From contig JANZZC010000029.1 in assembly GCA_026419575.1 (NCBI GenBank), positions 1 to 42,672 of the forward strand: a stretch of DNA of 42,672 bases, written 5' to 3'. This document shows positions 8,208-16,783 of the stretch, in pieces; position 1 is the first letter of the stretch, and each line of letters opens with the position of its first letter. The translations under genes were made by a program, and so were the position numbers. The notes beneath the pieces were generated by a model. That model ran no database searches. It was not told the DNA's origin and saw nothing but the letters and a program-made list of their open reading frames with translations. The stretch comes from Thermomicrobium sp. (lineage in GTDB: Bacteria; Chloroflexota; Chloroflexia; Thermomicrobiales; Thermomicrobiaceae).

Positions 8208-9782
8208 CTACTCGGCCCGCAGCCGCAGTGCCAACTCGTACAGCCGCGCCGCTCGCGCCGTCTCCCCACGCCGCCGGTAGAGCGCCCCCAGCGCCATCGC
8301 CGCTTGTCGCGCCCCCGCCTTCCCCTCCGACACCATCCGCTCCAGTTCCGGTACGAGTGTCACCGCTGCATCCGGGTTCTCGTGCACGATCCGTTGCGCC
8401 AGGCGCGCTGCCCGCGCGCTCTCCCCTTCCGCCACGAGCCGGTGGAACTCCTCCACCGAATCGCCCCACCGATCGAGTTCCTCACTCGCCGCGCGCGCCG
8501 CACCGCTGGCCGGCACCGCCTCCCGCTCCCCTCCCACCGTCGCTTCCGTCGTGCTCGGCGTCGGCTCCTCGACACTTCCCTCGTCCGGTCGCCGGGCCCC
8601 CTCCATCTCCTCGAACGACCACGCCGCGGCCACCACCTCGCGGACGACCGGCTCCGTTTCTTCCTCCGCCACCGCCGACGCGGCTTCCGCCAGTTCCTCG
8701 AGTTCGGCGAACTCCACGGCAGTCCCGGCCTCCTCGAGCAGGCCCGTCCAGCCCGGCTCGAGCGCCTCGCGTCGCGTCTCTCCGTCCTCCAGCGCACCCA
8801 ACTCCGCCTCAGCCGGAACCGTACCCACTGCCCAGACCCCCTCGCCCACCTCTTCCAGCGCGAACTCTCGGAACTCCGCCGCTCCCTCGACTTCCGCCGA
8901 CGCGACCGCCGCCTCCCCCTCGTCGCTGGCGGTCGGACGCGCCGCCTCCAACTCCTCGTCGGTCGGCAACTCCCAGAGGAGCTCGGTCTCCTCGAGCCCG
9001 GCGACCAGCCACGCTTCTTCCACCAGCACTGGCTCCGGTACACCCAGCCAGCCTCGCGCTTCCCACTGCTCCGGCGACACGCAGCGCTCCACCACCTCAC
9101 CGCTGGGATCGAGCGCCCAAAGCAGCTCGCGGTACCGGCGAGCCGCTACGTCGTCACCGCGCTCCCGTGCGGCCAGCGCCGCCACCGCGAGCGCCCCAAC
9201 CAACTCCGGTCGCTCCGCGAGCAGCCGCTCAGCCTCCTCACCTGCCTCCTCACGGGCACCCAGCCACCACAACGCGAGACAGTACCGCTGTCGGAGATCC
9301 CACCGCGGACCCACCCGCTCCAGCGCAGCGCGGCATTCCTCTGCGCACCGTGTCCACCAGCCCTGCGCCAGATACCAGGCCGACAACGCCGGCGACGAGG
9401 GGAACAGTTGGCCTCCCTCTTCCTCGCCGCGGTACCACTCGGTCAACCGCTCGGCCAACTCCCGCCGCCAGGGTGCGCATTCCCACGCGACCTGCAAGCA
9501 GGCACGCGCCGCTTCTCGCTCGCCGCGCCGCCAAAACGCCTCGGCCATGGCACGCCAGGAATCAGCGTCCTCCGGATCGACCGTGATCGCTCGCGCGAGC
9601 ACCCGCTCGGCCGCGGACGGGTCCTCCTCCAGGAGGACCTCACCCCAGATCCGGTGCGTCGCCACTGCCTCCGGCGCGACGCTCCGGATCGCACGCAGCA
9701 TCCGCTTGGCTTCAGCGAGCTGACCGGCGGCGACCGCACGCCGTACCCTCTCCACTGCCTCCGCGAGCGGAATCGTGCTCAT
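8208..9782 (-). CDS. TPR-repeat protein with long Glu-rich central region
   Basis: MSTIPLAEAVERVRRAVAAGQLAEAKRMLRAIRSVAPEAVATHRIWGEVLLEEDPSAAERVLARAITVDPEDADSWRAMAEAFWRRGE...; TPR-like helices at both ends with an acidic low-complexity middle. ATG at 9782 chosen over the upstream ORF start. Confidence 0.85.
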   Translation of the reverse strand: MSTIPLAEAVERVRRAVAAGQLAEAKRMLRAIRSVAPEAVATHRIWGEVLLEEDPSAAERVLARAITVDPEDADSWRAMAEAFWRRGEREAARACLQVAWECAPWRRELAERLTEWYRGEEEGGQLFPSSPALSAWYLAQGWWTRCAEECRAALERVGPRWDLRQRYCLALWWLGAREEAGEEAERLLAERPELVGALAVAALAARERGDDVAARRYRELLWALDPSGEVVERCVSPEQWEARGWLGVPEPVLVEEAWLVAGLEETELLWELPTDEELEAARPTASDEGEAAVASAEVEGAAEFREFALEEVGEGVWAVGTVPAEAELGALEDGETRREALEPGWTGLLEEAGTAVEFAELEELAEAASAVAEEETEPVVREVVAAAWSFEEMEGARRPDEGSVEEPTPSTTEATVGGEREAVPASGAARAASEELDRWGDSVEEFHRLVAEGESARAARLAQRIVHENPDAAVTLVPELERMVSEGKAGARQAAMALGALYRRRGETARAARLYELALRLRAE

Positions 9783-9904
9783 CGTCTCCCCCCTGTATCG
9801 CCGACGCGGCTTCGTAGCGCGAGTATACTCGAGCGGGTTCGGCCGCCGTGTAGCCGAAACCTCCCATTTTCGGTGTCCGCTCACTCGCCGACGGAGCGTG
9901 TTCC

Positions 9905-10879
9905 ATGGTGACGGACTTTCCTGATCCGCTCGGAATCCGTGCCGCCGCGCGCACCGTTCTCGCCCGAGCTCACTGGGTCCAGCTCGACCCTCTCGGACTC
10001 GACCGACTCGCCGACCTCTTGCCCTCGCCGCTGCCGGATCTCCCCGACTGGGATCACCCGCTGCATTGGCGAGGCGACCCCGACCATACTGCGAACTATG
10101 TCCTGCTCCTCGATGCGCTCAACTTCTGCTTCTGGGGCGAACCGCGCTGGCGGATCCGCTACGGTGGGCAGGTGTACGACGGCTACTGGGCACTCGCGGC
10201 GGCCCTCCGGCGGGCGCTCGACGAGGGACGACCAGTCTACGACCCCCGGTACCTGGTCAGCCTCAGCGATGCCGAGATCGCTGCCCTCTTCGCCGGCGAA
10301 GGTACGATCCCCCTGCTCGAGCGGCGGATCGCCCACGTCCGCGAAGTCGCCCGCGGCCTCCTCGAGGCGTGCGACGGCAGTTTCGCCAACCTCATCCGCC
10401 GTGCCGAGCGGAGCGCAGCGGCGCTCGTCCGACTGGTCAGCGCCGTCTTTCCCTCGTTCCGCGACGTCGCTTCCTACGACGGACTGCTGGTGCCGTTCTA
10501 CAAGCGCGCGCAGCTCCTCTGCACGGACCTCGCCGGCGCCTTCGGTGGCCGCGACCTCGGCGCCTTCGACGATCTCCCCGCGCTCACGGCCTTCGCCGAC
10601 TACAAGCTCCCGCAAGTCCTCCGCTTCCACGGCGCGCTCCACTACGCTGACCGGTTGGCCCAGCGCGTCGATGCCCGCGAGGAACTCCCGGCTGGTTCCC
10701 CCGAGGAAGTCGAGATCCGCGCCGCCACCGTCTGCGCGGTGGACGAACTCGCTCGTCGCCTGCAGGCGAGCGGCCGGTCAGCCGCTGCCTGGCAAGTCGA
10801 CTGGGCGCTCTGGCAACTGGGGCAAACGTTGCCTTCCGATGCCCCGCCGTATCACCGGACCCGAACGCCCTTCTATTGA
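9905..10879 (+). CDS. queuosine salvage family protein (DUF2419/Qng1-like nucleotide glycosylase)
   Basis: ...[43 protein letters not shown]...[32 protein letters not shown]...[19 protein letters not shown]; recalled Q-salvage family motifs. Confidence 0.8.
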   Translation: MVTDFPDPLGIRAAARTVLARAHWVQLDPLGLDRLADLLPSPLPDLPDWDHPLHWRGDPDHTANYVLLLDALNFCFWGEPRWRIRYGGQVYDGYWALAAALRRALDEGRPVYDPRYLVSLSDAEIAALFAGEGTIPLLERRIAHVREVARGLLEACDGSFANLIRRAERSAAALVRLVSAVFPSFRDVASYDGLLVPFYKRAQLLCTDLAGAFGGRDLGAFDDLPALTAFADYKLPQVLRFHGALHYADRLAQRVDAREELPAGSPEEVEIRAATVCAVDELARRLQASGRSAAAWQVDWALWQLGQTLPSDAPPYHRTRTPFY

Positions 10880-12015
10880 CGCGCCGCGCCGAATCGCGCG
10901 AGTCCCAGGAACCCGATCGGGAGGTGCGATTCGCCGGCGAGCGCCAGATCGGCGAGCGCTTCGCCGATGACCGGAGCGAACTTGAAGCCGTGGCCGGAAA
11001 AACCGCAGCCGATCGCCACCTGTGCCCACACCGGATGGCGATCGACGATGAAGTGCGCGTCCGGGGTCATCGTGTAGAGACAGGTGACCGCCATCATGAG
11101 CCGATCCGGCGCGAGCGGGAGATAGCGGCCGAGCACCGACCGCATCCACTCGATCTCCGCCTCGCCCACCGTCCGGCGCGCGGTCTCCGCCGTGCAAGTC
11201 TCACCGTCGTCGTGCCGGCCGAACTTGACACCCTGGTCGGGCAGCCAAGGAAACCCATAGTACTCCCCTTCGGGAACGTCGAGCAAGCAGATCGGGAGCC
11301 GCTCCGGCAAGAAGCGTTCTCGTTCGCGCGGCTCGACGTGGATCACCAGCACCCGCCGGACGGTCAGGGGCAGACCGAGTTCGCTCAGGAGCTCCGGCAC
11401 CCAGGGACCGGCCGTGACGACCGCCCGCTCCGCCGCGATGACTCCGTCGGCCGTCTCGATCGTAACCCCCGATCCGTCCGCAGCGAAGCGCTCCACGCGG
11501 CACCCGAAGCGCAGGCGAGCCCCGTGCAGCACTGCGTCCTCGCAGAACGCTCGCCAGCAGTCCTCCGCGAACAGGATGCCCGCGCGGCCCTCGTAGAGCG
11601 CAACGAACTCCTCTGGGAGCGACAGCGCCGGAAACCGCGCCTCGGCCTCCCGCGCATCGAGGAGCTCGTGCGCGAGACCGTGGCGCACCGCGCTCTCGCG
11701 CGCTCCGGTGATGAACGGACTGTCCGGCCTGCCGATGCTCACGCCCCCCGTCACCAGCAACAGGCGACGGCCCGTCCGCTCGGCGAGTTCCTCCCAGAGC
11801 TGATAGGATCGTTGCACCAGCGGCACGTACTCGGAAGACTCGAAGTAGGCCTCCCGGATGATCCGCGTTTTCCCGTGCGAGGAACCCCGGGCGTGGAACG
11901 GCGGGTACTGCTCGAGTCCGACGACCCGATAACCGCGTCGTGCCACCGCGCTCACCGCGGCAGCACCCATGATCCCCAACCCGATGACCGCGACATCGAA
12001 CCGCTCCGCGTTCAC
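10873..12015 (-). CDS. FAD-dependent oxidoreductase, monomeric sarcosine oxidase / N-methyltryptophan oxidase-like
   Basis: GTG start at 12015: [74 protein letters not shown]...[22 protein letters not shown]. The upstream part of the 901-aa ORF is spurious. Confidence 0.92.
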   Translation of the reverse strand: MNAERFDVAVIGLGIMGAAAVSAVARRGYRVVGLEQYPPFHARGSSHGKTRIIREAYFESSEYVPLVQRSYQLWEELAERTGRRLLLVTGGVSIGRPDSPFITGARESAVRHGLAHELLDAREAEARFPALSLPEEFVALYEGRAGILFAEDCWRAFCEDAVLHGARLRFGCRVERFAADGSGVTIETADGVIAAERAVVTAGPWVPELLSELGLPLTVRRVLVIHVEPRERERFLPERLPICLLDVPEGEYYGFPWLPDQGVKFGRHDDGETCTAETARRTVGEAEIEWMRSVLGRYLPLAPDRLMMAVTCLYTMTPDAHFIVDRHPVWAQVAIGCGFSGHGFKFAPVIGEALADLALAGESHLPIGFLGLARFGAARQ

Positions 12016-12077
12016 GCCTGACTCCTCCCGCACGTCGACGTTCCCTCGCCCAGATTGTCCCACGCCGGAGTCGTCCC

Positions 12078-12369
12078 TGTGGAGAGTCGTGTCCACATCT
12101 CGATGGAGAGACACCGTCATCGTAGTCGGGGGTGTGGATCGTGTGGAAATCGCCGGAGAACGCGGTACAGCGCGGGAAAACAGGCTCCTCACCGTGGATG
12201 ACCCACGAGCTCCTGCCCATCGCTGTGGGTGACGATAGCGCTCGCTCGGCACACCAGTGCGATCGTCCACCGTCCTTCCGGAAGGCATCGCCTGGCTACC
12301 CACAATATCGGTCGCTCGGCTGTGGACGACGGGGCGACTTTTCCACCGCCTCCACTCGATCTGTCCACA
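12078..12369. promoter_or_regulatory. cluster of DnaA-box-like 9-mers (candidate oriC or DnaA-titration locus)
   Basis: TGTGGA at 12078, 12133, 12142, 12321; TCCACA at 12092 and 12364; further 7/9-type matches at 12193, 12263, 12296, 12339. Lies in a ~475-bp divergent intergenic region. Confidence 0.5.
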
Positions 12370-12489
12370 CCACGCCCGATCGCCGGCAGCGGTCGTGCCC
12401 GCGAGGCACCGGTGCCGCATCGCCGCGATTGCGGAATGTCGCTCTACTACGTACCGACGCCCGCGACGAGGAGGGAAGGGGAACGGAGG

Positions 12490-13011
12490 ATGCACGACCG
12501 GCTCGCGGGATCCGAGTCGCTCCGAGGGCGAGTCCGGCGCGTCGAGCGCCGCATGCCGGACGAGGAGGCGCGGCGCTGGCTCCAGGCGCAGAAGGTCGTC
12601 CATGTCGCGACGAGAGACCACGAGGGCTGGCCCGACGTCATCCCGCTCGTGTTCGTCTCTCCGAGCGGCAAGCGGCTGTATTTCCACACCGGAGCTCAGG
12701 GCGGCCATTTCCTCTCCAACGTGCGTGCGGATCCGCGCGTCTGCGTCGACGCGGCCGTGATCGGCCCGCTGCATCCCGGGAAACCCTACGCCTGCAACTC
12801 CGCGCTCGTCTACACGAGTGTCGTCGCCTTCGGCCGCCTGCGCATCGTCGACGATGAGGCGACGAAGAGCTGGTTCTTCGATCGCCTCATGGAGAAGTAC
12901 AGCGATTTGGGCCTCTTCGAACCGGGATACCCGCTGCTCGATCGGATCGTGCTCTACGAAATGACGATCGAGCTCCTGACCGGGAAGCGCAGCGAACGTC
13001 TCCGCCCTTGA
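12490..13011 (+). CDS. pyridoxamine 5'-phosphate oxidase (FMN-binding split barrel) family protein
   Basis: [71 protein letters not shown]...[15 protein letters not shown]. The start is uncertain (12436 or 12490). Confidence 0.82.
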   Translation: MHDRLAGSESLRGRVRRVERRMPDEEARRWLQAQKVVHVATRDHEGWPDVIPLVFVSPSGKRLYFHTGAQGGHFLSNVRADPRVCVDAAVIGPLHPGKPYACNSALVYTSVVAFGRLRIVDDEATKSWFFDRLMEKYSDLGLFEPGYPLLDRIVLYEMTIELLTGKRSERLRP

Positions 13012-13119
13012 CGGCCTCCGCTGTCGTGCTGCCCCGGCGACGTCGCGCCGGCTCGACGGCTCGCTGCGGCGGTCGCACCGGCGTCCCTTCGGTACACGCG
13101 TTTCCTGCCCTCGACGGGC

Positions 13120-13148
13120 TTGACGCTCGCTCCCGAACCGGGTAGACT
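13120..13148 (+). promoter_or_regulatory. sigma70-type promoter for the P-type ATPase gene
   Basis: TTGACG (13120-13125) - 17 bp - TAGACT (13143-13148). Confidence 0.6.
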
Positions 13149-13201
13149 TCCGCCGTTGCAAATAGGACTCATTCTCAATTTCCGAAGCAGAGTTCGAACC
13201 G

Positions 13202-15472
13202 ATGACGAGACGCGATGAAGGACGATCGGAGTGCCTCGACCTCCTCGAGCGGTTCGCCGCACGTCCCGGTGTGGTCGGCGTGGCGTTCGATCCGTCCCGC
13301 GACGAGCTCGTCGTGCGGTACCGGCCCGAAGGCGGAACGCCCGCGCTGGAGGTGGATGCCCGACGGGTCGCCCAGGCCCTCGCGGCGCACCGCACCCGCA
13401 ACGGGACGCCGTGTGCATCCTGCTCCGCGCCAGCCGGGCTACTCGTCGTGGGCGATGCGGTCTCCGCTTCCACCGACGGGTTCCGCGAACTCCGCGTGCC
13501 GGTGCGAGGCGAGGCGCGCGCCCGTGCCGAGGAGGAGCGTTTTCTCTGGTGGCAGCAGCACGGGCTCCTCTTGACCACGGCGGCGACCGGCCTCTTCCTC
13601 CTCTCCGCCTGGTCGGCCGACCGCGCTGGTCTCGGCCCGTGGCTCTCCCTCGCGCTCTATCTCGCCGCCTATGTCGCCGGGGGCGCGTACGCGATGTATC
13701 GTGCTGTCCACGCGCTCCTGCGAGCCACCGTCGACATCGACCTCCTGATGATCCTGGCCGCTCTCGGAGCCGCCGTCATCGATGCCTGGTCCGAAGGCGG
13801 GATCCTGTTGTTCCTCTTCTCGCTCGGCAACGCCTTGGAGCACTACGCGCTGGGACGCACGCACCGCGCGATCCGTTCCCTGATGTCGCTGCGGCCGGAC
13901 ACGGCGCTCGTCGTGCGCGGCGGCGCCGAGGCGATCGTCCCGGTCGAGGAACTCGTCCCCGGCGACGAGGTGATCGTCCGTCCGGGCGAGCGGATCCCGA
14001 TCGACGGGACGGTGGTCGCGGGCGATTCGAGCGTCGATCAGTCGGCCATCACCGGCGAGTCGCTTCCCGTGCACAAACGGCCGGGTGACCAGGTGTTCAG
14101 CGGCACGCTCAACACGACGGGGCTCCTCCGCGTCCGCGTCGACCGACCGGTGCACGAGAGCACGCTTGCTCGGATCATCAAGATCGTGGAGGAGGCGCGC
14201 GAGCAGAAGTCGCGGGCGCAGCGGTTCGCCGAAGCGTTCCAGGGCAAGTACGCGCTCGGGGTGATCGTCGTCTCCGCCCTCGCGTTCGCCGTCCCGGTTC
14301 TCCTCGGGGCGCCGGCTGCCGCGAGCTTCTACCGAGCGATGACGTTGCTCGTCGCCGCGTCTCCCTGTGCGCTCGTCATCTCGACGCCCGCCTCCATCCT
14401 CTCGGCGCTCGCCAATGCCGCGCGCCACGGCGTCCTCTTCAAGGGCGCACTCCAGCTCGAGACGATCGGCGTGGTCGACGCCATCGTCTTCGACAAGACC
14501 GGGACGCTGACGGTGGGCAAACCGCGCCTGACCGAACTGGTGCCGGCCGAGGGGGTGGATGCGGAGGCGGTGCTCCGACTGGTCGCGCCGGTCGAATACC
14601 GCTCCGAGCACCCGTTGGGACTCGCCGTCGTCGCCCACGCCGAAGCGCTCGGGTCGTTCGATCGCGAGCTGGCCGACCGTGTCGAGTCGCTGACCTCCCT
14701 TCCCGGCCGAGGCGTCCGCGCCGAACTCGCCGGGGCCGAGGTTCTGGTCGGCAACGAACTCCTGCTCGCCGAGCATGGCATCTCCATCCCGGATTCGCTC
14801 CGAGCGGTCGCCGACGAGCTCCGCGAGCGCGCCCGCACGGCCGTCTATGCTGCGGTGGACGGACGCGTCCTCGCGGTCTTCGGCATCGCCGACGTCGTAC
14901 GGCCGATCGCGGCATCGGTCGTCGAGCAGCTGCGCGCGCTCGGAGTCCGGCGACTCGTGATGCTGACCGGTGACAACGAGCGCGCGGCCCGCGCGATCGC
15001 CCAAGAGGTGGGGATCGACGAGTGGCGTGCCGGGCTCCTGCCGGAAGACAAAGTGCGCATCGTGCGGGAGCTCCAGGCGGCAGGGCACCGGGTCGCTATG
15101 GTCGGCGACGGCGTGAACGACGCCCCGGCGCTCGCCGCTGCCGACGTTGGGATCGCCATGGGAGCGGCCGGTACCGACGTCGCGCTCGAGACCGCCGATG
15201 TCGTGCTGATGAGCGACGATCTCACCAAGCTCCCGTACGCGATCGAGCTGTCGCGCGCTGCCCGGCGGATCATCGTGCAGAACCTGGCGATCTCCCTCGG
15301 CGTCATCGTCGTCCTCGTCGGGAGCATCCTCCTCCATGGCATTCCGCTCCCGCTGGCGGTCGTCGGTCACGAGGGGAGCACGATCGTCGTCGTGCTCAAC
15401 GGTCTGCGGCTGCTCGCGTTTCGCTCCCGTTCTCGCCTCGCGCGGGCGACGAGCATGACCGCTCCCGCGTGA
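13202..15472 (+). CDS. heavy-metal P1B-type ATPase, P1B-4-like (SPC + HEGST motifs)
   Basis: [69 protein letters not shown], and [19 protein letters not shown] near the C-terminus. Confidence 0.94.
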   Translation: MTRRDEGRSECLDLLERFAARPGVVGVAFDPSRDELVVRYRPEGGTPALEVDARRVAQALAAHRTRNGTPCASCSAPAGLLVVGDAVSASTDGFRELRVPVRGEARARAEEERFLWWQQHGLLLTTAATGLFLLSAWSADRAGLGPWLSLALYLAAYVAGGAYAMYRAVHALLRATVDIDLLMILAALGAAVIDAWSEGGILLFLFSLGNALEHYALGRTHRAIRSLMSLRPDTALVVRGGAEAIVPVEELVPGDEVIVRPGERIPIDGTVVAGDSSVDQSAITGESLPVHKRPGDQVFSGTLNTTGLLRVRVDRPVHESTLARIIKIVEEAREQKSRAQRFAEAFQGKYALGVIVVSALAFAVPVLLGAPAAASFYRAMTLLVAASPCALVISTPASILSALANAARHGVLFKGALQLETIGVVDAIVFDKTGTLTVGKPRLTELVPAEGVDAEAVLRLVAPVEYRSEHPLGLAVVAHAEALGSFDRELADRVESLTSLPGRGVRAELAGAEVLVGNELLLAEHGISIPDSLRAVADELRERARTAVYAAVDGRVLAVFGIADVVRPIAASVVEQLRALGVRRLVMLTGDNERAARAIAQEVGIDEWRAGLLPEDKVRIVRELQAAGHRVAMVGDGVNDAPALAAADVGIAMGAAGTDVALETADVVLMSDDLTKLPYAIELSRAARRIIVQNLAISLGVIVVLVGSILLHGIPLPLAVVGHEGSTIVVVLNGLRLLAFRSRSRLARATSMTAPA

Positions 15473-15496
15473 TACGATCGCTCGCGGAGGGTGGCG

Positions 15497-16783
15497 ATGG
15501 GTGATGTCCGCAAGGTGCTTGTCCTCACGAACGAATATCCGCCGCATGTCTACGGTGGCGCCGGTGTCCACGTCGAATACCTGACCCGGGAACTCTCGCG
15601 CCACATCGCTGTCGAAGTACGTTGTTTCGGGGACCAGGAGAGCGAGCGACCGAACCTCCGGGTGCGCGGGTACCGCGGCTGGGACGAGCTACGCCAAGGG
15701 GGCGACCGCCGGCACTGGCCGGCGCTCGATGCGCTGTCGCGCGACCTGCTGATGGTGCGCGATCCGATCGATGCCGACGTCATCCATGCCCATACCTGGT
15801 ACACCGATCTGGCAGCGTTGTGGGGGCGTCTGCTCTGGGAGCGGCCCTACGTCTTGACGATCCACTCCTTGGAGCCGCTCCGTCCCTGGAAGGCGGAACA
15901 GCTCGGCACCGCGTACCGGTTGAGTTCGTGGATGGAACGGACGGCGATCGAAGCGGCCGATGCGGTGATCGCGGTGTCCGGCGCCACGCGCCAGGACGTG
16001 CTCCGCCTCTTCCGAGTTCCCCCGGAGCGTGTGCACGTCATCCACAACGGGATCGACACCGAGCTCTACCGCAAGACCGACGACACCACAGCTGTGGAAC
16101 GTGCCGGAATCTATCTGGGGCGCCCCTACGTCCTCTTCGTCGGTCGGATCACGCGCCAGAAGGGGATCGTCTACCTGCTCGACGCCGTACCCTACTTGCA
16201 TCCGGAGGTCCAGGTCGTTTTGCTGGCTGGGCAACCCGACACACCGGAGCTCGCCCGGGCCGTCGAGTCGCGCGTCGCCGAACTCCGCCGTACCCGGAGC
16301 GGTATCTTCTGGATTCCGGAGATGCTGCCCCGCTCGGAGGTGATCCAGTTCTACTCGCACGCCACCGTCTTCTGCTGCCCCTCCGTATACGAGCCGTTCG
16401 GCCTCATCAACCTGGAGGCGATGGCCTGCGAGTGCCCGGTGGTCGCCTCGGCGGTGGGCGGGATTCCGGAAGTCGTCGTGGACGGGGAGACCGGCTTCCT
16501 CGTCCGCGTAGACGTCGACCCGGAGCGGGGCGAACCGCTCGACCCGGAAGGCTTCAGCCGCGAACTCGCCGCGGCGATCCAGCGGATCGTCGACGACCCG
16601 GAGCTGCGTCGCCGTCTGGGACGCGCCGGCCGGGCGCGGGTCGAACAGCTCTTCAGCTGGCGCGCCATCGCGCAGCGGACGCTCGAACTGTACCGCACCC
16701 TCGTCGGGCCCGGTCAGTCTTCGACCGACGCCGGGGTCAAGACGACCGGTGGCTCCACCGGTTCCGGCAGCGAGACGACGTAG
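15497..16783 (+). CDS. GT4 family glycosyltransferase, glycogen synthase / maltose-1-phosphate synthase-like
   Basis: MGDVRKVLVLTNEYPPHVYGGAGVHVEYLTRELSRHIAVEVRCFGDQ...VLFVGRITRQKGIVYLLDAVPYL...PSVYEPFGLINLEAMACECPVVASAVGGIPEVVVDGETG. GGAGG 6 nt before the ATG. Confidence 0.9.
   Translation: MGDVRKVLVLTNEYPPHVYGGAGVHVEYLTRELSRHIAVEVRCFGDQESERPNLRVRGYRGWDELRQGGDRRHWPALDALSRDLLMVRDPIDADVIHAHTWYTDLAALWGRLLWERPYVLTIHSLEPLRPWKAEQLGTAYRLSSWMERTAIEAADAVIAVSGATRQDVLRLFRVPPERVHVIHNGIDTELYRKTDDTTAVERAGIYLGRPYVLFVGRITRQKGIVYLLDAVPYLHPEVQVVLLAGQPDTPELARAVESRVAELRRTRSGIFWIPEMLPRSEVIQFYSHATVFCCPSVYEPFGLINLEAMACECPVVASAVGGIPEVVVDGETGFLVRVDVDPERGEPLDPEGFSRELAAAIQRIVDDPELRRRLGRAGRARVEQLFSWRAIAQRTLELYRTLVGPGQSSTDAGVKTTGGSTGSGSETT

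Noticed and set aside
8111-9586. 491-aa Pro/Arg-rich plus-strand ORF
   Set aside because: Translation of the C-rich strand opposite the TPR gene; compositional artefact rather than a real proline-rich protein.
13186-13200. AGTTCGAACC resembling a tRNA T-loop
   Set aside because: No acceptor stem, anticodon arm or D-loop around it; it sits just before the ATPase start codon.
12016-13578. Upstream portion of the 901-aa minus ORF (10873-13578)
   Set aside because: Only the sarcosine-oxidase-like part (from 12015) looks coding; the rest covers the DnaA-box-like intergenic region and runs antisense to PNPOx and the ATPase.
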